Source of the DNA: CAILUF01 sp964505265
GTDB lineage: Bacteria > Pseudomonadota > Alphaproteobacteria > Rickettsiales > UBA1997
NCBI GenBank assembly: GCA_964505265.1
Contig: CAZDGN010000002.1
Location: 76,802-140,801, forward strand
Direction of reading: 5' to 3'
Length of the DNA: 64,000 nucleotides
The position numbers and the translations under genes were made by a program. Shown piece after piece: positions 46,783 to 54,487 of this stretch (positions are counted from its first letter, which is position 1; each line of letters opens with the position of its first letter). The notes below the pieces were generated by a model, which ran no database searches, was not told where the DNA came from, and saw only the letters and a list, made by a program, of their open reading frames with translations.

Positions 46783-47574
46783 ATGAATCAGAATAAAAAC
46801 CAAAAATTAGCTAAAATTTATGCAATTGTAAATCAAAAAGGAGGAGTTGGCAAAACCACTACTGCAATCAATCTAGCAACAGCTTTATCAGCTTTGAATA
46901 AAAAAATTTTAATTATTGATATGGATCCACAAGGCAATGCTTCAACTGGTCTTGGCATTGATGTTGCTGATAGAAAATTCAACACTTATGATTTAATAAT
47001 AGGCAACAAAACTGTCGAGGAAGTAATTGTTAAAACTAAAATTCCAAACCTAAAAATTATTACTTCGACCGTTGATTTATCTGCTTGTGAAATTGAATTG
47101 GTAGAAGTTGAAAATCGAGAATATTTGCTGAAAAATGCACTTAATACCGTTCAAAATGATTTCGATGCTATTATTATTGATTGCCCGCCCTCACTTGGAT
47201 TACTGACTATTAATGCACTTTGTGCATGCAATGCAATATTTATTCCAATGCAATGTGAATTTTTTTCCTTAGAGGGTTTAAGTCATTTGTTAAATACAAT
47301 AGGCTTAGTTAAAAATAATTTGAATCCAGAAATTCAAATTGCAGGGGTAATTTTAACAATGCATGACAAAAGAAATAAATTAACCGAACAAGTAGAAAAA
47401 GATGTTAGGGATTATTTGGGTGATAAGGTTTATAACAATCATATACCGCGAAATATTAGAATGTCGGAGGCCCCATCTTACGGGTTGCCTGGAATAATTT
47501 ACGACCCAAGATGCTTGGGTTCAATTGCTTATATAAATTTAGCAAAAGAAGTTATTGAAAAAGAAAATATTTAA
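46783..47574 (+). CDS. parA: Chromosome-partitioning ATPase ParA/Soj
   Basis: A 263-residue deviant Walker ATPase: VNQKGGVGKTTTAINLATAL at the N-terminus, DMDPQGNASTGLGI and DCPPSLGLLT. It drives segregation of ParB-parS complexes. ParB, normally the next gene, is absent here; a VirB2-like gene follows instead. It may be the chromosomal ParA with a displaced parB; a plasmid-type or orphan ParA is less likely given the chromosomal neighbours and the standard length. Confidence 0.92.
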   Translation: MNQNKNQKLAKIYAIVNQKGGVGKTTTAINLATALSALNKKILIIDMDPQGNASTGLGIDVADRKFNTYDLIIGNKTVEEVIVKTKIPNLKIITSTVDLSACEIELVEVENREYLLKNALNTVQNDFDAIIIDCPPSLGLLTINALCACNAIFIPMQCEFFSLEGLSHLLNTIGLVKNNLNPEIQIAGVILTMHDKRNKLTEQVEKDVRDYLGDKVYNNHIPRNIRMSEAPSYGLPGIIYDPRCLGSIAYINLAKEVIEKENI

Positions 47575-47614
47575 ATTTATTATAAAATATAATAATAATT
47601 AATTATAAAAAATA

Positions 47615-48187
47615 ATGAATAATTTTTTAAAAACTATAATTTTTTTAGCTCTGTATTTATTTAGCTATAATGCTTTTGCTGGAGATAGAACGGTTATTTC
47701 TTCTTCGATTTGCGGAACTGGTGTAGGAGAAATTTGTGCATCTGGTGGTGCCGTGGCATTGGGTACAAATAATATATGTGATTTGAATACACAATCTGCC
47801 AACAATTGCACATCTGGATTTAGGTTTAAAGAGTCATATAGTTGTGCCGCAGCAGCAGATACTGATTGTAATAATAAATGCATATCAGCTTGTAATAAAA
47901 TTAAGTCTTTTATATTAAATCCTGGAATTGCTGATGTTTCAGCTAGTACCAGCTCGAACTCATTTACAAGGTCAATATGTAATGCATTAAGAGTGGTGAC
48001 TGGGTCCGCAGGTAAGACATTTGCCTCATTTGCCATAATTGCAGTTGGTATCGGTTTCTTTTCAGGAAAGGTGTCTTGGGGTTTGATGATTGGTGTGGCC
48101 GCAGGTATTGCTGCAATGTTTGGAGCTCCATCGGTTGTTGCTGCAATTTCTGGCCAAAACACTGATATGATGTGCAATATTAATTAA
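47615..48187 (+). CDS. VirB2/TrbC-like pilin with cysteine-rich N-terminal extension
   Basis: A 190-residue protein with a signal peptide cleaved after Ala22 (YNAFA-GD). Residues 23-128 contain eight cysteines in a Gly/Ser/Asn-rich stretch. From about residue 128 the VirB2 pattern follows: SICNALRVVTGSAGKTFASF, IGFFSGKVSWGLMIGV and GAPSVVAAISG, two hydrophobic helices, and a last Cys near the C-terminus. Rickettsiales VirB2 proteins carry the same core without the long extension. The Cys-rich part would be oxidised by DsbA/DsbB. It may be a T4SS pilin or a surface relative; no other vir genes are adjacent. Confidence 0.75.
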   Translation: MNNFLKTIIFLALYLFSYNAFAGDRTVISSSICGTGVGEICASGGAVALGTNNICDLNTQSANNCTSGFRFKESYSCAAAADTDCNNKCISACNKIKSFILNPGIADVSASTSSNSFTRSICNALRVVTGSAGKTFASFAIIAVGIGFFSGKVSWGLMIGVAAGIAAMFGAPSVVAAISGQNTDMMCNIN

Positions 48188-48259
48188 TTATAAATGAGTT
48201 GAAAAGCAATAAATTATTTATTAAACTATTAAAATAATTTTATTGAATTTTTTTGCCGA

Positions 48260-48658
48260 ATGAATTTTTCCAAAATTTTAAAAAATATTTTAATATTTCC
48301 AACAATAATTGCTTTAAATTCATGTTATAACCCAGATTACCAGACACTAGGCAAATTAACCTTTCATGCCACTAATAAAGATGAATTTTTTATTTATAAT
48401 GTTGATGAAAAATTTTATCAAAAATATAAAAATTCTGCTAATAATAAAGAACATCCAAGACTTAGCGACGAAGAAACCAAAATGTTAAAATATTTATTAA
48501 GAAAGAATAAATATTGTGTTAAAAATTCATTTAATCCAAAATTTGAAATATTATCTAGGCAAGAAAAAATTTACGATGCAACTTTTGCAAAATTAATTGC
48601 TCAAAATTATAATGCTAAGCCTTTAACTCCAGTATCATATTACGGAAAATGTTATTAA
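48260..48658 (+). CDS. Small lipoprotein, unknown function
   Basis: A 132-residue protein with a signal peptide ending in the lipobox ALNSC (about residue 22). The mature part is polar with two or three short predicted strands and helices (LSDEETKMLKYLLRK). No family is recognised. It lies after the VirB2-like gene and 1 nt before rpiB. A VirB7-like role is conceivable but not supported by any motif. Confidence 0.65.
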   Translation: MNFSKILKNILIFPTIIALNSCYNPDYQTLGKLTFHATNKDEFFIYNVDEKFYQKYKNSANNKEHPRLSDEETKMLKYLLRKNKYCVKNSFNPKFEILSRQEKIYDATFAKLIAQNYNAKPLTPVSYYGKCY

Positions 48659-48659
48659 A

Positions 48660-49106
48660 ATGATAAAAAAATTTATAAAAAACACCATTTATATTGCTTC
48701 AGATCACGCGGGTTTTACCTTAAAAAAATATTTAATTCTTAATTTAAAAAAAAACAATCTTGAAATTATTGACCTTGGCACTGAAAGTAAAGAAGTTTCG
48801 GTAGATTACCCTGATTTTGCAGAAAAATTGGCCAAAAAAATTGACGAAAATTCCTTTGGGATTTTAATTTGTGGAAGCGGTATTGGCATTGCAATTTCCG
48901 CTAATAGAAATAAAAATATTCGTGCCGCTCTTTGTCATAATAAAATTAGTGCTAGTCTGGCTCGAGCTCATAATGATGCCAATGTAATTTGTTTGGGGGC
49001 TAGATTTATAAAACAAAAATATGCCTTGGCAATTTGTAAAACTTTTTTAACCAAAAAATTTGATGGTAAACGACATATCGCCAGAGTTGAAAAACTCGGA
49101 AAATAA
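48660..49106 (+). CDS. rpiB: Ribose-5-phosphate isomerase B
   Basis: A 148-residue RpiB/LacAB-family isomerase interconverting ribose-5-P and ribulose-5-P. IASDHAGFTLKKYL, VDYPDFAEKLA, CGSGIGIAISANRN with the catalytic Cys, and HNDANVICLGARF are conserved. It overlaps the trmB start by 44 nt. Confidence 0.95.
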   Translation: MIKKFIKNTIYIASDHAGFTLKKYLILNLKKNNLEIIDLGTESKEVSVDYPDFAEKLAKKIDENSFGILICGSGIGIAISANRNKNIRAALCHNKISASLARAHNDANVICLGARFIKQKYALAICKTFLTKKFDGKRHIARVEKLGK

Positions 49107-49761
49107 ATCAAGATTAATTCGTAGTTTTGGCAGAATTAAAAGTAGAAAAATTTCTGATGCAAAAAATTTGCTTTATAAAAATTCTTTTGAAAAATATCGA
49201 ATCGACTTTGCCAATCTTTCAACACAAAATAATGTTTTAGAAATCGGTTTCGGCTTCGGTGATTTTTTCTTTGCCAATGCCAAAAATAATCAATCGCAAA
49301 ATTTTTATGGTTGCGAACCGCATATTAACGGCATAATTAGCCTTTTTCAAAAATTACAATTGCAACCATTAACTAATATTAAAATTACGAATGAAGATGT
49401 AAGGTTGGTAATAAATAAATTTCCTGATAATTTCTTTGAAAAAATATATATTTTATTTCCTGACCCGTGGCCAAAGCAAAAACAACAAAAAAGAAGGTTA
49501 ATAAACACTGAATTTCTTGATGAAATATTAGCAAAAAAAATAAAATTAAATCATAAAATTATCATTGCCACCGATGATAACTCTTATAAAACATCGATAT
49601 TGGTGCATATTTTAAAGTCGAAAAAATTTATTTGGACCGCTAAAAATCCCGATTCATGGCAGAATTTTCCTGAAAATTGGATAATTTCTAAATATCATCA
49701 AAAAGCTTTAAATGAAAATAGAGAGCCAATTTTAATTGAAATTGAAAAAATAAATGACTAA
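49063..49761 (+). CDS. trmB: tRNA (guanine-N7-)-methyltransferase
   Basis: A 232-residue SAM-dependent enzyme forming m7G46 in tRNA. RSFGRIKSRK near the N-terminus, EIGFGFGDFFFANA for SAM binding and ILFPDPWPKQKQQKRRL are diagnostic. A TTG just before the ATG would add one residue. The 44-nt overlap with rpiB is long but the N-terminal part RLIRSFGR is conserved, supporting an early start. Confidence 0.94.
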   Translation: MVNDISPELKNSENKSRLIRSFGRIKSRKISDAKNLLYKNSFEKYRIDFANLSTQNNVLEIGFGFGDFFFANAKNNQSQNFYGCEPHINGIISLFQKLQLQPLTNIKITNEDVRLVINKFPDNFFEKIYILFPDPWPKQKQQKRRLINTEFLDEILAKKIKLNHKIIIATDDNSYKTSILVHILKSKKFIWTAKNPDSWQNFPENWIISKYHQKALNENREPILIEIEKIND

Positions 49762-50635
49762 GAATATTAATTTACCAAAAGTTAAGGGCGAATATAAATT
49801 TGATGCCAAAATCATAAATTGGTTTGATTTAAAGGGCAGGGCGGAGATTTTGTTTAGACCATTTGATATAGAGGATTTATCTTTTTTCTTAAAAAATATT
49901 GATAAAAAAATTCGGGTGCAGGTAATTGGTGCAGGTTCAAATGTAATTATTGCCGATGAAGGGGTGGGTGGGGTTTTAATTAAATTATCTAACAATTTTT
50001 TAAATTTCGATTATCACGAAGGTGTCCTTGTTATTGGCGCTTCAGTGCCTTGTCAAAATGTTGCTAAATATTGTCAAGAATATGGTTTTGAAGGTTTAGA
50101 ATTTTTAAGCGGAATTCCCGGAAATATTGGCGGGGCAATCGCCATGAATGCGGGTTGCTATGAAAATGACATTAGCAATAATTTAATTTCAGCAAAAGCA
50201 GTTGATTATGATGGCAATATTGTAGAAATTAAAAATCAGGATTTTGAATTTTATTATCGCGGAAGTAAGATTTCTAAAAAGTTTATTTTTTGTCAAGGGG
50301 CATTTAAGGTGCAAAAATCAACTACTCTTGAGGTTGGAAATAAAATTATCGAGCTACAAAATAAAAGAGAATTAGCTCAGCCAATTCGAGCCAAAACTGG
50401 CGGTAGCACTTTTAAAAATCCATCACATATTAAGGCATGGCAATTAATTGATGATATTGGATTTCGTGGCAAAATTCTTGGCGGAGCTCAATTTTCAGAA
50501 AAGCATTGTAATTTCTTAATTAACATTAACAACGCTACCGCTAAAGATTTAATTGACCTAGGAAATCAGGCTAAAGCCAGAGTTTTGTCAAAGCATAATA
50601 TTGATTTGGAATGGGAAATAAAATATTTAAAATAA
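49754..50635 (+). CDS. murB: UDP-N-acetylenolpyruvoylglucosamine reductase
   Basis: A 293-residue FAD enzyme of peptidoglycan precursor synthesis. IGAGSNVIIADEGVGG and LSGIPGNIGGAIAMNAGCY bind FAD, KTGGSTFKNP holds the catalytic serine and the C-terminal AKDLIDLGNQAKARV block is typical of the short type IIb form. It overlaps trmB by 8 nt. ddl or murC are not adjacent. Confidence 0.95.
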   Translation: MTKNINLPKVKGEYKFDAKIINWFDLKGRAEILFRPFDIEDLSFFLKNIDKKIRVQVIGAGSNVIIADEGVGGVLIKLSNNFLNFDYHEGVLVIGASVPCQNVAKYCQEYGFEGLEFLSGIPGNIGGAIAMNAGCYENDISNNLISAKAVDYDGNIVEIKNQDFEFYYRGSKISKKFIFCQGAFKVQKSTTLEVGNKIIELQNKRELAQPIRAKTGGSTFKNPSHIKAWQLIDDIGFRGKILGGAQFSEKHCNFLININNATAKDLIDLGNQAKARVLSKHNIDLEWEIKYLK

Positions 50636-50639
50636 TCGG

Positions 50640-50668
50640 TTGAATATAAATTTTGAATTTTTTAATAT
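50640..50668 (+). promoter_or_regulatory. Candidate promoter for the metY leader
   Basis: TTGAAT at 50640-50645 and TAATAT at 50663-50668 are 17 bp apart. A start about 7 nt downstream of the -10 would fall at or near the ATG at 50675, so the leader ORF could be translated from a leaderless mRNA. No Shine-Dalgarno sequence precedes that ATG. Confidence 0.35.
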
Positions 50669-50674
50669 AAATTT

Positions 50675-50755
50675 ATGCAAATAGTTAAAATCATAAAAAC
50701 ATCCTCTGGAATTATCAAAAGCATCACTCTTGGTGCTGTCTGTTGTTGTAGATAA
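50675..50755 (+). CDS. Poly-cysteine leader peptide upstream of metY
   Basis: A 26-codon ORF, too short for usual gene finding, ending with Ala-Val-Cys-Cys-Cys-Arg then TAA at 50753-50755. It starts 50675 ATG and lies 50 nt before metY in the same orientation. The three consecutive TGT codons fall between two inverted repeats. Cys is rare in this genome, so a run of three by chance is unlikely. Poly-Cys leader ORFs act as cysteine-responsive attenuators in mycobacteria upstream of a sulfhydrylase gene, so an analogous role is a good hypothesis here. Confidence 0.65.
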   Translation: MQIVKIIKTSSGIIKSITLGAVCCCR

Positions 50756-50757
50756 TT
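50712..50757 (+). promoter_or_regulatory. Nested inverted repeats of the metY leader (possible attenuator)
   Basis: An inner stem AGCATCA/TGGTGCT (one G-U) with a CTCT loop lies at about 50720-50737. An outer stem AATTATC (about 50711-50717) pairs with GATAATT (50751-50757). The three Cys codons (50741-50749) sit between the inner stem and the outer 3' arm, so ribosome stalling there would cover the outer 3' arm. No T tract follows directly, so the effect could be on translation initiation or Rho access rather than intrinsic termination. Confidence 0.45.
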
Positions 50758-50805
50758 AATATCCAAATTTTTACTATCCCATTTTTTAAATTTATTTTAT
50801 ATTTT

Positions 50806-52098
50806 ATGACATTTCAAGACGACACAATTTTACTTCATGGTGGACAAACTCCAGATCCAGCAACTGGATCAAGAGCGGTTCCAATTTATCAAACAACTTC
50901 ATATAATTTTAAAAATTCTCAACATGCTGGAGATTTATTTGCTTTAAAAGAATTTGGCAATATTTACACCAGATTGATGAATCCAACCACTGATGTTTTT
51001 GAAAAACGCATCGCCGAACTTGAGGGCGGAGTTGGAGCTTTAGCCTTAGCTTCAGGTCAATCGGCAATCACATTGGCAATTTTGAATATTGCCCAAGCTG
51101 GTGATGAAATTATTGCTTTCGATAATTTATATGGCGGAACCTATAATTTATTTAAACATACCCTTGCCAAGCTGGGCATCAAAACTCACTTTGTTGACTC
51201 AAACAAACCTGAAGATATCAGCAAATATGTAAATGCTAAAACTAAATTAGTTTATGGTGAATCAATTGGTAATCCAAAGCTAAATATCACCGATTTTGAG
51301 TTGGTTGCCAAAATCGCCCACTTACATCAATTGCCTTTTATCGTTGATAACACTTTAAGCCCGTATATTTTTAAACCATTTCATCATGGGGTAGATATTA
51401 TCGTTTATTCGGCAACAAAATTTATTGGCGGTCATGGCACTTCAATTGGCGGGCTTGTGGTCGATTCTGGCAAGTTTGATTGGACTGTTAAAATTGATGG
51501 AAAAAGTAAATTTCCATTAATTGCCGAACCTGACCAAAGTTATCATGGCATTAATTTTATTGAAGCACTGAAGCCGCTTGGCAATATTGCATATATCATT
51601 AAGGCACGAGTCACATTGCTTCGTGATTTAGGTTTTGCGGTTTCGCCTTTTAATTCTTTTTTATTTTTACAAGGTCTAGAAACTTTACATCTTCGTATTG
51701 CTAGACATTGCGAAAATGCTTTGAAAGTGGCAGAATTTTTAGAAAATCATCCAAAAGTTTCATGGGTTAATTATCCAAATTTAAAATCCAGTCCTCAATA
51801 TCAAAAAGCCAAAAAATATATGCCAAAAGGCACTAGTTCAATAATTGGCTTTGGAATTAAGGGGGGCAAGGAAGCTGGGATTAAATTTATCGATAATTTA
51901 AAATTATTTTCTCATGTTGCCAATGTTGGTGATGCTAAATCTTTAGTTATTCACCCAGCCTCAACCACTCATCAACAACTTAGTGATTATGAACAAGAGG
52001 CAACTGGAGTTAGTCCTGATTATATTAGGTTATCAATTGGAATTGAAGATTTTGAAGATATTAAGGCTGATCTAGAAAATGCCTTGGGTCTATCCTAA
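50806..52098 (+). CDS. metY: O-acetylhomoserine sulfhydrylase
   Basis: A 430-residue PLP enzyme of the Cys/Met gamma-family. LHGGQTPDPATGSRAVPIYQ at the start, NIYTRLMNPTTDVFEKRIAELEGG and the PLP lysine K205 in YSATKFIGGHG are conserved. The length and central insertion fit MetY (OAH sulfhydrylase) better than MetB or MetZ of about 390 residues. It makes homocysteine from O-acetylhomoserine and sulfide. Preceded by a Cys-rich leader ORF and followed by a strong bidirectional terminator. Confidence 0.93.
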   Translation: MTFQDDTILLHGGQTPDPATGSRAVPIYQTTSYNFKNSQHAGDLFALKEFGNIYTRLMNPTTDVFEKRIAELEGGVGALALASGQSAITLAILNIAQAGDEIIAFDNLYGGTYNLFKHTLAKLGIKTHFVDSNKPEDISKYVNAKTKLVYGESIGNPKLNITDFELVAKIAHLHQLPFIVDNTLSPYIFKPFHHGVDIIVYSATKFIGGHGTSIGGLVVDSGKFDWTVKIDGKSKFPLIAEPDQSYHGINFIEALKPLGNIAYIIKARVTLLRDLGFAVSPFNSFLFLQGLETLHLRIARHCENALKVAEFLENHPKVSWVNYPNLKSSPQYQKAKKYMPKGTSSIIGFGIKGGKEAGIKFIDNLKLFSHVANVGDAKSLVIHPASTTHQQLSDYEQEATGVSPDYIRLSIGIEDFEDIKADLENALGLS

Positions 52099-52099
52099 A

Positions 52100-52146
52100 T
52101 TTAATCTAGGCTCGCAAATATTTTTTATTTGCGAGTTAAATTATTT
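52100..52146 (+). terminator. Terminator between convergent metY and nrdA
   Basis: A perfect 10-bp inverted repeat, CTCGCAAATA at 52111-52120 and its complement at 52126-52135, with a 5-T loop. Outer AATTTAA/TTAAATT arms extend it, and a T run follows on the + strand. With A-rich sequence on the left it can serve both directions. Confidence 0.85.
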
Positions 52147-52155
52147 TTAAACTAT

Positions 52156-54021
52156 TTATTGGCAGGCAAGACACTCTTCGTATTTTTCGCCACCAGCTGA
52201 ATTTTGATTAAAATCAATATCTTCTCTTTGAGTTTTATTGGAAACCTTATCCGCTCTTTGAATAGAGGTAGAGCGACAATAATAAAGGCTTTTTAGGCCT
52301 TTTTGCCAAGCTCTAAAATGTATTTCATGTAAATATTTTTTAGAAACATTACCAGGAATAAAAATGTTCAAGCTTTGGGCTTGGCAAATATATTCTTGTC
52401 TTTCTGCTCCTAAATCAATAATCCATCTTTGATCAATTTCTTGGGCAGTTTTGAAAACTAATTTTTCGTGATCATCAAGAAAATCCAGATGCTGAACCGA
52501 ACCCTCATTGATAGTAATTGAAGACCAAATATCTTCCGAATTCTTTCCTTTTGATTCAAGTAATTTCACTAAATTTTTATTACGAACATTAAAAGATCCA
52601 GTTAAAGTTTTTTGGGTAAAAGAATTAGCGGCAAATGGCTCAATTCCCGGTGAAGAATTGCCAGCAATAATCGAAATTGAAGCGGTTGGAGCAATTGCTA
52701 ATTTATTGGAAAAGCGTTCTTCAATGCCAGCATCTTTGGCATCAGGACAAGCTCCTCGCTCCTTAGCTAAGGTTTTTGAAGCACGATCAACGCCTTGTTT
52801 GATATGCATGAAAATTTTCTTATTCCAAACTTTACTCATTGCTGATTCCATCGGCACATTCTTGCTTTGTAAGAAAGAGTGAAAGCCCATAACACCAAGT
52901 CCAACACTACGCTCTCTCATTGCTGAATATTTGGCTTTATTCATACCTTCTGGAGCTTTGTCAATGAAGTCTTGCAAGACATTATCTAGAAATCTCATAA
53001 CATCTTCGAGAATTTCAGGATTGTCTTTCCATTCATCATAATATTCTAAATTTAGTGATGATAAGCAACAAACCGCAGTGCGATCATTACCGAGATGGTC
53101 AGTACCAGTTGGTAAAGTAATTTCACTACATAAATTTGAAGTTTTAACGGTTAAATTTAATTTTTGCTGATGAGTTGGTCTAGCTCTATTGACGGCATCA
53201 ATAAATAAAATATAGGGTTCACCAGTTTCAATTCTAGCGGTCAGAAGCTTTATCCATAATGCTCGAGCCTTAACAACTTCAAGAGTCTGTCCACTATGTG
53301 GACTTTTTAATTCAAAATCACCATCTTTTTCTACGGCCTTCATAAATTCATCAGTAACTACTACACCATGGTGAAGATTTAAAGAGCGACGATTTGGGTC
53401 GCCACCAGTAGGACGGCGCAAGTCGATGAATTCTTCAATTTCTGGGTGATTTATCGGAAGATAAACCGCAGCCGAACCTCGACGCAAACTGCCTTGGGAG
53501 ATTGCTAGGGTTTGTGAATCCATTACTTTAATAAAAGGAATGATTCCAGAAGTTTTGCCGTTGCCACGAACAGTTTCGCCAATGGAACGTAAATTACCCC
53601 AGAAGCTACCAATGCCACCTCCTCTTGACGCTAGCAAAACATTTTCGTTCCATAAATCAACAATGCCACTTAAGGAATCAGATGACTCATTTAAAAAACA
53701 TGAAATCGGCAAACCTCTTTCAGTTCCGCCATTGCTTAATACTGGAGTAGCAGGCATGAACCATAAATTAGAAATATAGTTGTAAATCCGATTGGCATGT
53801 TCTTGATCGTCAGCGTAATATGAAGCGACACGAGCAAATAATTCCTGATAATTTTCATTTGGCATTAAATAGCGGTCTTTTAAAACTGCCTTACCAAAAT
53901 TACTAAGTCTTTCATCTTTTTTTAAATCAATATTGATTTTGAAATTAGATTTTACATTAAGTTTTGAGGTATCGTTATTAATCAAAATCGTGGTATGTTT
54001 GATTGCTTTATTTTTAGTCAT
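52156..54021 (-). CDS. nrdA: Ribonucleoside-diphosphate reductase alpha subunit (no ATP-cone)
   Basis: The 621-residue catalytic subunit of a class I-like reductase. WFMPATPVLSNGGTERGLPISC, SRGGGIGSFWGNLRSIG, the active-site TSNLCSEITLPT, APTASISIIAGNSSPGIEP and the C-terminal CLACQ redox tail are visible. There is no N-terminal ATP-cone, so allosteric activity control by dATP would be absent or act elsewhere. The upstream region has paired NrdR-like boxes. nrdB is not adjacent. Transcription is monocistronic, ending at the terminator shared with metY. Confidence 0.92.
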   Translation of the reverse strand: MTKNKAIKHTTILINNDTSKLNVKSNFKINIDLKKDERLSNFGKAVLKDRYLMPNENYQELFARVASYYADDQEHANRIYNYISNLWFMPATPVLSNGGTERGLPISCFLNESSDSLSGIVDLWNENVLLASRGGGIGSFWGNLRSIGETVRGNGKTSGIIPFIKVMDSQTLAISQGSLRRGSAAVYLPINHPEIEEFIDLRRPTGGDPNRRSLNLHHGVVVTDEFMKAVEKDGDFELKSPHSGQTLEVVKARALWIKLLTARIETGEPYILFIDAVNRARPTHQQKLNLTVKTSNLCSEITLPTGTDHLGNDRTAVCCLSSLNLEYYDEWKDNPEILEDVMRFLDNVLQDFIDKAPEGMNKAKYSAMRERSVGLGVMGFHSFLQSKNVPMESAMSKVWNKKIFMHIKQGVDRASKTLAKERGACPDAKDAGIEERFSNKLAIAPTASISIIAGNSSPGIEPFAANSFTQKTLTGSFNVRNKNLVKLLESKGKNSEDIWSSITINEGSVQHLDFLDDHEKLVFKTAQEIDQRWIIDLGAERQEYICQAQSLNIFIPGNVSKKYLHEIHFRAWQKGLKSLYYCRSTSIQRADKVSNKTQREDIDFNQNSAGGEKYEECLACQ

Positions 54022-54069
54022 GATATGTTATTATTTGATGTTTCTTAAAGTAGATTAAAACAAAAGATG

Positions 54070-54085
54070 AAACTATATTTAGTAT
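54070..54085 (-). promoter_or_regulatory. NrdR-box-like palindrome 1
   Basis: On the nrdA strand it reads ATACTAAATATAGTTT, close to the consensus acaCwATATaTwGtgt (13 of 16 positions by eye). It lies 49-64 bp upstream of the nrdA start. Confidence 0.6.
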
Positions 54086-54101
54086 TATAGAGACAAAAAT
54101 T

Positions 54102-54117
54102 ACACTAAATATAGGAA
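54102..54117 (-). promoter_or_regulatory. NrdR-box-like palindrome 2
   Basis: Reads ACACTAAATATAGGAA on the + strand, sharing the ACTAAATATAG core with box 1 in the opposite orientation (12 of 16 consensus positions by eye). The two boxes are 32 bp apart centre to centre, about three helical turns, the usual NrdR pair spacing. Confidence 0.6.
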
Positions 54118-54409
54118 TATTTTAAAATGATAATTTAAAAAAATCTAGATATTTTTTTTAAAAAATTGCAAAAAAATTAGTTGCCATTTAAATTTACAGA
54201 TAACAAAAAAATATTTTTTTAAAATAAATTGAAAATAGTCAATATTTTCAAGTGTTAATAAATATTAATTAATAAAATAATTAAAATAAACTCTAAAAAA
54301 ATCTAGGTTATAAATCTTATAAAAATTTTATTGTTTATAAATGAGAAATTCAAAATAGATGCAGAATTTTATTGGTGATTTTGAGTTTTTTTAAGCGAAA
54401 TAAGGAAAA

Positions 54410-54464
54410 ATAAAAAAACCCTTAAAAAAATTTAGTTTTATTATAACTAAGATTTTAAGGGTCA
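54410..54464 (-). terminator. Terminator of the cyclophilin gene
   Basis: On the minus strand an imperfect hairpin with arms beginning ACCCTTAAAA and ending TTTTAAGGGT encloses a short loop and is followed by TTTTTTTA. It lies 24 nt downstream of the stop at 54488. Confidence 0.75.
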
Positions 54465-54487
54465 TTGCTTAAAAAAAGGAAATAAAA

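Larger units (their letters stand above)
54022..54487 (-). other. Intergenic 466 bp upstream of nrdA
   Basis: Holds the NrdR-like boxes near nrdA, then about 280 bp of AT-rich sequence without an ORF or recognised RNA gene, and at the right end the terminator of the cyclophilin gene. Confidence 0.5.

Noticed and set aside
47665..48177. A 170-codon ORF antisense to the VirB2-like gene
   Set aside because: It is the complement of a convincing pilin gene with signal peptide and VirB2 core; the antisense protein has no recognisable motif.
50636..50805. SAM-II or SAM-V riboswitch upstream of metY
   Set aside because: The hairpins and the coding pattern do not match the conserved cores of these riboswitches as far as I can recall them, and the poly-Cys ORF explains the structure better. 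A covariance-model search would decide.
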